From Triatoma infestans (Eukaryota > Arthropoda > Insecta > Hemiptera > Reduviidae): a DNA stretch of 64,000 nucleotides. Numbering within the stretch: the first letter of the stretch is position 1; each line of letters starts with the position of its first letter. The position numbers and the translations under genes are program-made. Location of the stretch: assembly GCA_011037195.1 (NCBI GenBank), contig JAAEAF010001086.1, positions 57,696 through 121,695 on the forward strand, given 5' to 3'. The notes beneath the pieces were generated by a model. The model saw nothing but the letters and a program-made list of their open reading frames with translations. It did no database searches and was not told the origin of the DNA. Below are positions 54,262 to 63,796 of this stretch, piece after piece.

Positions 54262-54782
54262 TGTAGTGGAAGAACGAAATGGAAAAATAATAGTTTTGTG
54301 AAAATTAGCTAGTTCAAATAGTGTATTTTAGTGATGGGGATAGAGCCAGGTACTACAATCTAGGTCAATGCAAACCAAGAGACAAAGGGCAAGAAACAGT
54401 TAGGGTAAAACAATAAAACTCCCTCCAGACATACCAGCATTATTTGAAAGGATTTGTTTGAACTATGAAGAGTGGACATTCCTTCATGACAGTCTGCATT
54501 CTGCTTTCAAAGCCAGAACACTTGCTTCAGGAATCGCTCTCTAAAACTCAGTGCCAGTGATAGTGATTTGCCTTTGTTAAAGATAAACATCTGATTTATT
54601 AAGATATTGTATAGTACTTAAATTTGCTTAGAGAATAATATATTTATTTTAAAAACAGTGGTGCTCTCTTGATTATCACTAATACTTCTCTCTTAAACAT
54701 ATATACTTACAGGCCCTTTTACAAAACCGCTCGAGCTACAGAAGCTACCAGCACACAAACACACATCACCACTCACATTACA
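54262..54782. mobile_element. Solo LTR, family A, with GTAT duplication
   Basis: Runs TGTAGTGGAAGAACG ... CACTCACATTACA. GTAT is present on both sides (54258-54261 and 54783-54786). Same subfamily as 8048-9509. Confidence 0.85.
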
Positions 54783-54786
54783 GTAT

Positions 54787-55490
54787 TAATTTTATTTGAA
54801 TCATTTTTCGAAAAACAATTTAACTCAACAATGTTACAATGTAACTACGTTTAATTGACTACCTAACCCGCGGGTGCTATCATCATACAACCCCCCACCC
54901 ATTTATATTTATGCTAAATCTCTGGAAAAAAAAAATGCCCAAATTTTGTAATTGTAATTATTAACTGTAGTATGAGAATGTTGATTGTGTGTTTCATACC
55001 AGATTTTTAAATTTATAATAGCTGTATTGCATTAATTAAAACGCACTCAAAGTCACGTTCTACATGTACTATGTTTTTTTTTGTTTGAGTAGCACACCTG
55101 GAAACCCACAAGCTTAAAACAATACCAAATTATATTAAAAACAACAAAGATATGAGAAATGCGCGGCCTAAATAAAACAGAAATAATTTATATACATAGT
55201 GTAGTTATATTGCAGTAAATAAACTGAGATAAAGCACAAAAATTTTCACAGACATGGTTCAAAAAACAATATAGGAGCTTCGTGGTGAGTGTAGTTCGCG
55301 TCACTCTGGTTGTTCCACGATGCGCAGTTAGATACTGAATGCTATTTTAACATTGGAAGTCCTTCAATGGATTTTTTTTTTTTAACTTACTTTTTAGTGC
55401 TTAAAGAGGAATTTTACTTCGTGTCAACTTTTCTAAATTGAATTCTCCTTGGAACATATCCCCTGAATACAAAAACATCAGTAAAGTTCC
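54787..55490. other. AT-rich stretch
   Basis: Contains TGTTTCATACCAGATTTTT (54989-55007), a left-end motif of the tandem-monomer repeat. Otherwise nothing recognised. Confidence 0.3.
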
Positions 55491-55675
55491 TTTTTTTTTT
55501 TTAATTAAGTTGCGTCAACATTTATGTTCATTGGCGACTAGAGCCTACTCAGTGCACTTTCGGCTTCCGGATAGTGTTCTCTCGCTACCTAAGATGTTAC
55601 ACTAGACTCGAACCCGGGACCTGTTTCCACGTTAGAGTCCAACGTGCTACCACTGAGTTAATCCCTTCCCTAAGC
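55491..55675 (-). mobile_element. tRNA-derived SINE
   Basis: Minus strand: GGGATTAACTCAGTGGTAGC (A-box region), CCCGGGTTCGAGTCT (B box at 55604-55614), body and T-rich-flanked 3' end at 55491. Placed head-to-head with 55681-55769. Confidence 0.75.
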
Positions 55676-55680
55676 AAATA

Positions 55681-55769
55681 CTGTCCGGAGGCCGGCAGTG
55701 CACTGAGAAGGCTCCCAGCACCAATGACCATAGATGTTGACGGGTCTTAAATTAAAAAGAAAAAAAAGA
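55681..55769 (+). mobile_element. SINE 3' half, inverted relative to its neighbour
   Basis: CTGTCCGGAGGCCGGCAGTG, CACTGAGAAGGCTCCCAGC and CACCAATGACCATAGATG, ending in an A-rich tail. Only 5 bp from the SINE on the other strand. Confidence 0.7.
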
Positions 55770-55783
55770 AGACATTTATACGG

Positions 55784-56109
55784 TATAATGGAGTTGTTGA
55801 GGAGAGAAATTAGGTTTGATTAAATGAACGAGATATGAAGACACTAATATAATGTAGCTAAGTTTACACTAACTGCACTGGACTTTATAATGAAAATGAT
55901 AGAATGAATGGTGTGAGTAAAGATATGACACGATGCGATGTACAGTTGTATGGTTGTATCTGATAGATATCCTCTAGATAGATTCCCACTAGCTTATATA
56001 CTCAGGTTCTCTCACTCTAGCCTGCCTAAGTCAGAGAGTAGTCTCTGTTAACCGGAGAGGGCCTCTCTTCTCTCTGCTGTGGTTGCATTATTTTTGCGGT
56101 ACCATTACA
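55784..56109 (-). mobile_element. Solo LTR, family D variant
   Basis: Minus strand runs TGTAATGGTACCGC ... CAACTCCATTATA, with TATA element GAGTATATAAGCTAG (plus strand about 55993-56007). Flanks TACGG (55779-55783) and TACGA (56110-56114) differ at the last base. The same variant starts at 63797. Confidence 0.8.
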
Positions 56110-56114
56110 TACGA

Positions 56115-56570
56115 GTATTACCTAGTTATAAAATTTCACATGTAACTCAAAATTATGTAAGTGCATCCGAAATATAATATAACAGTCATACTTTCGGTTA
56201 ACCGATTTTCTTCAAACTCGAAATTTCCCAACTAGTTCTTCTTACATATGATCTCCTCCGGTCTCAGCGTGGTGCCAAAGATCTTTTATTGCAATCCGCC
56301 GATTCCTTGTGTCGGATCCACTAGAGTTACATTAGTAGAATATCAAGTTGTGAAAACTCAATTTCGAAAGTCAGATGCGAATCGCTGTTGTCGTTGTTGG
56401 GATTTTGCTGTGGGTGAGAGAATTAATAACTAAAACTAGAAACTTACTGTATTATAGTTAATAATTAATACTTATAATTTATTAACAATGACTTAATTTC
56501 GAGATATAAGAAAGTGAAAAAGAAAGAGACGAGATGAGAAATAGACGTTGTGATTGGTTAAAGGTTGGAT
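56115..56570. other. Unassigned stretch
   Basis: 56160-56230 has tandem-monomer text ('CATACTTTCGGTTAACCG'). 56240-56420 is less AT-rich ('CGCTGTTGTCGTTGTTGGG') with no recognised content. Confidence 0.3.
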
Positions 56571-56574
56571 ATTA

Positions 56575-57188
56575 GCTGGTCGGTGCGGAAGGTGGTGTGG
56601 ATGTAGACTATTCAGCTGAGTGCCTGGACACATAGGGATTGAGGTAATGAGATGGCTAACCAACTGGCCAGGAACGGGGCAAATACTCCATTCATTGCTC
56701 CAGAGCCTGTCCTGGAGATCACTGGCGGAGCGATTCGTGCGCCGATTAGGAAGTGGTTTCGCGGTAAGCATAAAGAGCTCAGGAGGGGGAGCCTAGGAGC
56801 CACACACAGCAAAAGGATGATGCCAAGGCTGTGTAAACGAAGGACCCAAATGGCCCTTAGTCTGAGTAGGAGCCATGGCAGGTTCAGGAAGCATCTACAC
56901 AAGGTAGGGCTTATCAGCGTGGAACCCTTGTGCAGATTATGTCAGGAGGAGACGGCCCGCCACCACCTGCTATTTGATTGCGTAGCAATAACTAAATTTA
57001 GGTATGACACCTTTGGTACTTTACGACCTGAGGAGGTAAGTAGCTCAAAAAGATCTGGTGGTGAAAGTCCTCAATCTCCTTATGGAGGTAGGGTTCAACT
57101 ACTAGAGGTTATCTGGGATGGCACAATAAGCCTCTGCTGGCTGCAGTGCCGGGGTATAGCCCACCCGTGATAGGCAATAATAATAATA
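56575..57188 (+). pseudogene. I-like LINE remnant: RNase H end, Cys knuckle, TAA tail
   Basis: Text around 'PGHIGIE' is frameshifted by one missing base, then reads NEMANQLARNGANTPFIAPE (last Asp replaced by Asn), IRKWFRGKHKELRRG and CRLCQEETARHHLLFDC. The 3' UTR has GGCACAATAAGCCTCTGCTG and a (TAA)n tail at 57174-57188. Close relative of 17500-18372. Confidence 0.85.
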
Positions 57189-57425
57189 AGCCTCCTTACC
57201 GGCCACTGTAACCTCAACGAGGTACATGTATCGCATGGGCCTAACAACGGATAACCTGTGTAGGTTTTGTCAGGAAGAAGAGAAAACAGCACTGTTTGTC
57301 ATGTGTCAGTTTAAGACGCTTGTGTGGCTGAGATTTCGCCTCTTTGGGGAAGAGAAATTGACGCCTTCAAGCTTCACCAAGGAGTCTCTCTCCAGACTCC
57401 TAAATCTAATTAGATTCTAATTAAA
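57189..57425 (+). pseudogene. Second LINE C-terminal fragment in tandem
   Basis: LLTGHCNLNE, then in the next frame MGLTTDNLCRFCQEEEKTA (C-x2-C kept, His lost) and FRLFGEEKLTPSSFTKESL to a stop near 57418. A different subfamily from the copy ending at 57188, directly abutting its TAA tail. Confidence 0.75.
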
Positions 57426-58265
57426 TAAACAAAGGTGAACGAATTCTGTGATTTCCTTCTCTGTATGTGGGTATCAATTCTTGTGGTGGGAAAAGCTTGG
57501 CGGTACTTATTCCCAAATTATTTAACTGGCCTAATTTAAAATAGCGACAGTGGTGTTATCTTGAGGTTGGCAAGAAAATTAGAAAAAAAATTTGTGATAT
57601 ACCATCATCACGCAAAGCATCAAGGGAAAATAAAAGTGGATTATAGTGGGGTAAAAATTATTTGAAAATATCGTCTAATTTGACAAGATATATGAAAATA
57701 CCATCGTGTTCTCTTAAAGAAAATTTCAGCTTAACGTTTTCCTATATTTTCTTCTGGTAGTAGAAACTTTTTTTTTATTTTTATTTTATTTTTTATCCAA
57801 CTGGCAATAAAAATTGACTTAAGGTTAAAAAACCGTTTTATTTTTTTTATGTTACTTTTTATTTTTACTTTTAGATATTAAATGATGTGTTAGAAAGGAA
57901 ACCCTGAAACAATAAAAGTATATGATGAAATATGACGTGATGTGTAGGCAGGTTGATTGCAATCCGGTATGACATGGCCCCTAAGGTAGCAAGGAGTACC
58001 GCGGTTACAACGCTGAGGAGATACACACAGAGCGTGCACAACGGCACAAGGTCGATAGTTCGGCCGGCCTATGTCTTCGCACGCAAACCGCCCGCTTCTT
58101 TAAAACCATTTTAAAGGCTTTCTATTTACATTGTATAATCTCACATCACTGAATTTAATTAATTTAGACGATTAAATTTATCTCATTTGTTTTATACTTT
58201 GTTTAAATTTTATCTTGCCAGCGCAGTAAGAAAATACTTGCCGTCAAGATAGATTTTTTTTTTTT
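57426..58265. other. AT-rich stretch with a GC-rich island
   Basis: 57950-58095 is GC-rich ('GGTAGCAAGGAGTACCGCGG', 'AGTTCGGCCGGCC'). The first block is A-box-like and the second faintly B-box-like, so a decayed SINE head is possible, but the match is too weak to call. Confidence 0.3.
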
Positions 58266-58395
58266 TCTTTCTCTTACTCCTAGTAAGAGGAAAAGAACGA
58301 TCGTGTCAAATTTTTGAAATTGAGTTTTCACTGGAAATACAGGTTTTGAGGTCCCCTGAGTACGAAAAAAAAAATGTTATTAGCGGATGATCTGT
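58266..58395 (-). repeat. Tandem-monomer repeat, terminal piece
   Basis: CTTTCTCTTACTCCTAGTAA, GATCGTGTCAAATTTTTG, TGAGTTTTCACTGG and 'GAGGTCCCCTGAGTACG': the right end of the element, cut by the LINE starting near 58440. Confidence 0.75.
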
Positions 58396-58439
58396 ATGTG
58401 AGTGTTTGTGTGTCAGTGTATGTTTTTAACTAAAAATCG

Positions 58440-59383
58440 TAGTATTAGTACATACGATCTCGGATGTTGAGGTACTGGCATTTGCGGATGACTTGAAGTT
58501 CTTCCAGAAAGTTGCTTCCCAGTCTTACTGCATTATAATTCAAGACACCCTCCGCATTATTTCTGACTGGTGCTGCAGTAATGGCATGGAGCTAAATGTT
58601 AAAAAATGCCAAGTCATTTCTTTTTATCGCAAAAAGACTTGTATATCTTATCAGTACCTCATTGATGGCAAACCATTGGAGAGGACTCGTAACGTTATGG
58701 ATTTAGGAGTTACTCTGAGTCATGACCTCTCTTTCACAAAACAGTTTGAATATGTTTGCAGGAAAGCATCGAGAGCACTGGGTTTTGTATTAAGGCACAC
58801 TCGTGATCTTAGAGATCCCAAAGCGGTGCTAACTGTGTACAATGCATATGTCAGAAGCCTTCTTGAGTACGCGTCATTGGTTTGGTGTCCTTACACCAAG
58901 AAGGATATAGTCAGACTGGAAGCTATACAAAACCGTTTCATCAGGACTTTTAAAAAAAGGTTACCCAGCGGTGCTACTCATTTATGCTCTTTAGAGTCTA
59001 GAAGACGAAATGCTGGGCTTTTATTCTTGAAGAAGCTCTTGAATGGCGAAATTGATTGCATGGAGCTACTTGCTGCCATTCCTTTTCATGTGCCACCTCG
59101 CTGCTTGCGCAGTACTTCGCATTTCGTGGTCCCTGCCTTTAAGACTACTGCGCTGTTCAATGCTGACGTCATTTGTAGATTATGCAGGTCATGGAATGAG
59201 TATATTCCTGGTGATGTGGGCTTTCAAATGGCATCTGGACTTTTTAAGAAAACATTTTTGCATTACATGAAGTGTTAATATGAGCATGTATTACTTTACT
59301 TTTAATTGTATGTATGTAATGACTTCAACCATAAGGCTTACGCCGTTTGTTGTTAAAATTTAATAAATAAATAAATAAATACA
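58440..59383 (+). mobile_element. Jockey/CR1-like LINE, 5'-truncated, (AAAT)n tail
   Basis: Coding from the RT active site to the natural stop, then a 3' UTR with GGCTTACGCCGTTTG hairpin and TAATAAATAAATAAATAAAT (59362-59381). Least decayed coding segment in the window. Confidence 0.88.
58454..59278 (+). pseudogene. RT C-terminal half with intact FADD box
   Basis: Open for about 275 codons. ISDVEVLAFADDLKFF carries the catalytic FADD (58479-58490), then DWCCSNGMELNVKKCQVISF, VMDLGVTLSHDLSF, LLEYASLVWCPYTKKDIVRL, EAIQNRFIRTFKKRL and SLESRRRNAGLLFLKKLLNG. These follow the palm-thumb order of Jockey/CR1-type RTs up to the natural C-terminus (FLHYMKC, stop 59276-59278). No internal stop or frameshift. 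Endonuclease and RT fingers are lost by 5' truncation; no start codon belongs to it. Confidence 0.88.
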
Positions 59384-59676
59384 TTTCGGGCAAAATCTAT
59401 CAACCGTTAAGTGCGGCTTTACTGAGTTGTTTTTTTTTTTGTTTTTGTTTTTTACGAGTTTTTCAAAAAACAGCAAATTGAGCGTATCTCAAACCTGCCC
59501 TTAAATGGGTCAAGCGGGGGAAGTGCTTTGCACTAAAAGTCCTTCCATGGTGGTGATATCCCCATCTTGTTAAACGATCCCGTTGCTTGCAACGAGGGAC
59601 CGGTAAACCCGAAAGGGTAGGTACAATCTAGAAAGTTCCCCCAAAGTACCAGGAGGAAAAGGGGTATACGGGCAGA
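59384..59676. other. Unassigned GC-richer segment
   Basis: 59480-59670 ('CAAGCGGGGGAAGTGC', 'CGTTGCTTGCAACGAGGG', 'ACCGGTAAACCCGAAAGGG') is richer in G+C than its surroundings, has stops in all frames and no recognised homology. It may be part of the neighbouring SINE insertion or a LINE 5' UTR. Confidence 0.3.
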
Positions 59677-59812
59677 ATGTCCATCGCCGGACAGTGGGCT
59701 GTAAGGGCTCCTAGTAAGAACAAAATTTTAGAGCAGCAAAGCTGGACTCGAACCCGGGTCCTCCGCGTGGAAATCCAAGTATGCTGTCCACTTAGCTATT
59801 CCCTTCCCTAGT
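59677..59812 (-). mobile_element. tRNA-derived SINE, 3'-truncated
   Basis: Minus strand: GGGAATAGCTAAGTGGACAG, CCCGGGTTCGAGTCC (exact B box GGTTCGAGTCC, 59744-59754), then 'CTTACAGCCCACTGTCCGG'. The shared 3' module (CCAATGACC) is missing. Confidence 0.75.
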
Positions 59813-59874
59813 AGAGAATATTTTCCAGCTGTTGTCGGTTGCCAGAAGATTTAAAAAAAAAAAAAAAAAAAAAA

Positions 59875-60140
59875 ACTTCCTTTCTGATTACAAGATGTAC
59901 CAGCTATTAACAGGATATGGAAAATTGCCATCTTACTTAGTTAGATTTAAATTAATGGATTCAGGCGATTGCCCTTGTGGGAATGGACAACTACAGACGG
60001 TGGAGCTATCTTCTTTACCAGCGCACATTGTTGGATGCTAACAGAATATCGCTTACTCAACGGAGCTTCCTCATTGAATTACATATGGCCACCCGAAAAG
60101 GAAATGCTATTAATTGAAGACTTTATTACTAAACTTTAAA
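59875..60140 (+). pseudogene. LINE C-terminal remnant
   Basis: YQLLTGYGKLPSYLVRFKLM then DSGDCPCGNGQLQTVE: the 'LTGHG.F..YL.RF.L.DS..C.CG...QT.EH' motif of I/LOA/Jockey tails, with the His replaced. A shifted frame continues FLIELHMATRKGNAIN. Preceded by an A-run. Confidence 0.7.
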
Positions 60141-60195
60141 CATTTCATTCAAAATCTATACTTTGATTTACTATAAAAATTTAAAAAAAAAAAAA

Positions 60196-61145
60196 TCTGA
60201 TGTAAAACACTCACACAACTTTCTCTTACTCCAGTTCTCAAATGATAATTGACAAAATTTATAGTTTGTGTACCCAAATTTAATGAAATTCGTCGAAAAC
60301 TGAAAAAACTGTTCAGAAAAAGCGCACTACCGGTTTACTAATTTTCTTGAAACTCGGAATTTCAGCCATCTATTTATTTCTAACTAATTATGGTTGGATG
60401 ATAGAATTGTATAATCAACTAGGATAGCACTTTGATGAAAAATCTAACCCCACCCCTCCCCTAAAAGTGCCCTTAAAAGAATTTTCTCAGATAAATGTTT
60501 TAGATAAAAGTTGTAGATCTTTGCATGTTCAGTTTATATACGAAGTTTCAAAAAAAATCGTCGGAGCCATTTTTGAGAAAATTGCGAAAAAGTGAATAAA
60601 TCATTTAGTAAAGTAATAATCTAAAAGCACTTCCGGTTATCCGATTTTTTTCAAACTAGGAATTTCAACAACATATTTAATTCTAATTTAACATTATTTA
60701 GATGACAGAATTGTCTAATAAACTGAAATAGCACTTTAGCTGGAAAACCCTCTCACAAGTGGCCCTTCCAGCATTTCCCGGAGAAATGTTTCAAATAAAA
60801 GTGGTAGCTCTTTCTATGTGTAGTTGATATACCAAATTTGAAGAAAATCGTCGGAGCCATTTTTTGAGAAATTTGCAAAAACGTAAAAAAAACAACTAGT
60901 AAAGTGATACTTCCGGTGGAGGAATTTTGACAGATAAACGTACTGTCAGATCGCACGGTGATACCTAAACGGAGGAATATCAAGTTTCAACTTTCTACGG
61001 TTTTTCGTTTTTGAGCTATGCTGTTCACATACAACAACATTTTTTGGACTCAGGGGACCTCAAAACGGATATTTCCGGTGAAAACTCGATATCGAAAATT
61101 TGACACGATTACAATACTTCCTCTTACTAGGAGTAAGAGAAAGTA
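60196..61145 (+). repeat. Tandem-monomer repeat, reference copy
   Basis: ACTTTCTCTTACTCC (60218-60232) and GGAGTAAGAGAAAGT (61130-61144) are exact 15-bp inverted complements. Between them, monomers start at about 60325, 60628 and 60909 (CACTACCGGTTTAC, CACTTCCGGTTATCC, ACTTCCGGTGGAGG), spaced 303 and 281 bp. Each continues with 'TAGCACTTTxx', 'AAAATCGTCGGAGCCATTTT' and 'TAGTAAAGT' blocks. No reading frame conserved between copies, so it is non-coding. Confidence 0.9.
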
Positions 61146-61837
61146 ATAATTTATATTTTAGAGTGAAGCAATTAATTAATGTTTTTGTTAACTTTGGTGG
61201 ACAACTTGTGATATGTTTTGTACATATTTACTAAGTATTTTGTTGATATGTAACTGTTATATTTGATTTCATGTAATACCTGTATGTGGAGCATGATGAA
61301 ATAAAGTTTATTAAACAAAGAAAAGTTATTTTCTGGTACTTACTTGTCAATTTTATCATTGTATTAACTACAGACAGAGAAAAATCCTGTGAGTGTTTCA
61401 CACCAGATTTTTTTTGTTTTGCATTTACTAATATTTATTATGCAAATAAATACACCAACTGCGGAAATTTGATACTTTTTATCATTTCTCTTATTACATC
61501 CGTGCAGAAGGGAAAATAATAGTCAATATCCTAACGATTGCGGATATTAGAAAATCTGATTGCACTATCAGACTAAAATATTTTCTCATTTCCTAAATCG
61601 ACTTTATTGCTTAGCTTTTGTTAAAAAATCATTCAGTAAATTTCACCAACTGAGTGATTTTTTTGACGGAAAACTTTATGTGGGATGTGATGGTGGTAAA
61701 TATCGAGTTTTAGCTTCTTGCAATTTATTTATTTATTTTTTTTTTTTTACATTCTCTCTTACTGATGTTTCCAGGTTCCATGAGTCAGAAAAAGTAGTTT
61801 TTAGGAATTGATCTGTCTGTGTTTAGAATAATATAAA
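61146..61837. repeat. AT-rich stretch with diverged monomer text
   Basis: 61398-61415 has GTGTTTCACACCAGATTT (reversed left-end motif), and 61625-61830 is a decayed monomer 3 ('GATGGTGGTAAATATCGAG', 'GGTTCCATGAGTCAG'). No gene. Confidence 0.4.
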
Positions 61838-62455
61838 ATCTGGTGTAAAACACTCACACAACTTTCTCTTACTCCAGTTCTCAAAATTATAATTTACAAA
61901 AATTTACAATTTGAGTAGCAAATTTAATGAAATTTATCTCGAAAACTGAAAGAACTGTTCAGTAAAAGCTTACTTCCGGTTTACTAATTTTCTTAAAACT
62001 CGGTAATTTTGGCCATCTATTTATTTCTAATTAATTTTGTTTAGATGATAGAATTGTATAATCAACTATGATAGCACTTTAGAAGAAGCTGTAACCCTAC
62101 CACTCCCCTAAAAGTACCCTTAAATGAATTTTTCCAGAGAAATGTTTTAAATAAAAGTTGTAGATCTTTATATGTTTAGTTTATATAGGAAGTTTCAAGA
62201 AATTCGTCCGAGTCATTTTTGAGAAAATTGCGAAAAAGTGGAAAAAAAAAAATCATTTAGTAAAGTGTTAAAATAAACGCACTTCAGATTATCCGATTTT
62301 TTTCAAACTAGAAATTTCAACAACATATTCAATTCTTATTAATATTATTTAGATGACAGAATTGTCTAATAAATTGAAATATCACTTTAGAGGAAAACCT
62401 AAAAACTCTCCCTCAAAAGTGCCCTTAAATGAATTTTCCCAGAGAAACATTTCAA
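61838..62455 (+). repeat. Tandem-monomer repeat, 3'-truncated
   Basis: ATCTGGTGTAAAACACTC, ACTTTCTCTTACTCC, two monomers (CTTACTTCCGGTTTAC at about 61970, GCACTTCAGATTATCCG near 62278) and it stops inside the second at 'GAGAAACATTTCAAAC'. Confidence 0.8.
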
Positions 62456-62564
62456 ACTTTATGCTTTCTTCTAAAGAACCTTTTAGTACAATCTATTATT
62501 TTACCACCTACATAACCCATTGGAAGTGTATTGGAATCAGATGTCTTGGTATCGGGAGTTGAAG

Positions 62565-63374
62565 TGATGAGAAGGCGATTGTTAGAGAGTTTTAGAGAAT
62601 TGTTATTCGAAATACGTACTACTGATTTATGAAAATAAACTATATTTTAACAAATAATTTAAAGTGTTTTGAAATAGATAAACTAAGATGCACAATTGTA
62701 AATGAATATAAGAATTATGAAATGATTAATAAATATTAAGAAATAGTGTTTAAAACCTTGAATAGGGACGCGTTCGCGATGTGTGAAACTTAACTGACGT
62801 GAACTGCTGTCTGTCTAACTGACTGATGAATACTGATCGCTTGGCTGACAGAATACTGATTTGTAACTGATTACTAGGTGTATAACTGATGTATGACTCT
62901 TCGAATAGTGATTTGTAACTGATGTGATACTCATGTATAACTGATCCCCTCCTCCAGTGGGCGACGTTTATATTTGCATCACTCAAACATCGGCTGATGT
63001 GTAAGTACGTGCCACACTAAGTAGTATATTGACCTCGGTAGTTAACAAAGACTGGAGTGACGACGCTCTGATGACAGATGGTGGCCAGGTGGCCTCTTTA
63101 TTGTACATTGACCCTTGTATGAAGGAAATACAGGCCAGGTGTACATTGACCCTTGTATGAAAGGGTTTTGCCAGCGGCGCTTCTTTTGACTGTGTATTGA
63201 CCCCTGTTTGAAAGGGTTTTGCCGGCGGTTATTTTGACTGTGTATTGACCCCTGTTTGAAAGGGTTTTGCCGCGGTTCTTGACCTGCAGATAGCGGCTGG
63301 CTGACTAGTTATAATTTTTAAATTTATTTATTATTTAAAAATTATATCTTCTTTCTTCTTGCCATCACATCACA
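62565..63374 (-). mobile_element. Solo LTR, family B, with GAAG duplication and internal tandem array
   Basis: Minus strand runs TGTGATGTGATGGCAAGAAG ... CCTTCTCATCA. GAAG flanks both sides exactly (62561-62564, 63375-63378). TATA element GCAAATATAAACGTCGCCC (plus strand about 62963-62981). Four tandem units beginning TGTRYATTGACC at 63102, 63140, 63191 and 63239, and AACTGAT repeats at 62790-62945, explain the 810-bp length. Confidence 0.85.
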
Positions 63375-63378
63375 GAAG

Positions 63379-63796
63379 CAATTCATATTTAAAGAAAATC
63401 GTGTTAATCACAAGTGAAACTTTGCAGAATAGATTTTTGTGTTTTATGCAAATTTTCTTGGAAACGAATAAAACAATTTTCTTTAAACACACTGAGCAGT
63501 TAAAAACCTATCAATTTGATTTGTAGTAATTATTATTATTTATTTTTGTATTAGATACAAAACCTGTTACAATGAGTTCAGTAGTTTATAACAGAATATC
63601 AGCACAAACCATACAAATGAAATATAAACTTTACATGTTACGGTAATAAAACAAAAATTCTCTAAATATAAGTTTGAAAAGTCACAATAAAATCAAAGAA
63701 ATAAACAGAAAAAAATTAGCTTCCAATAACAATAATCATGAGATTAAAATTTAATATTTTTTAAATATACATTTATTGCAGATAGCCACACACAGT
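63379..63796. other. AT-rich stretch
   Basis: Nothing recognised beyond faint tandem-monomer text at 63390-63480. Confidence 0.3.

Noticed and set aside
57950..58095. rRNA or tRNA fragment
   Set aside because: GC-rich and with faint box-like motifs, but no stem set or conserved rRNA text could be established.
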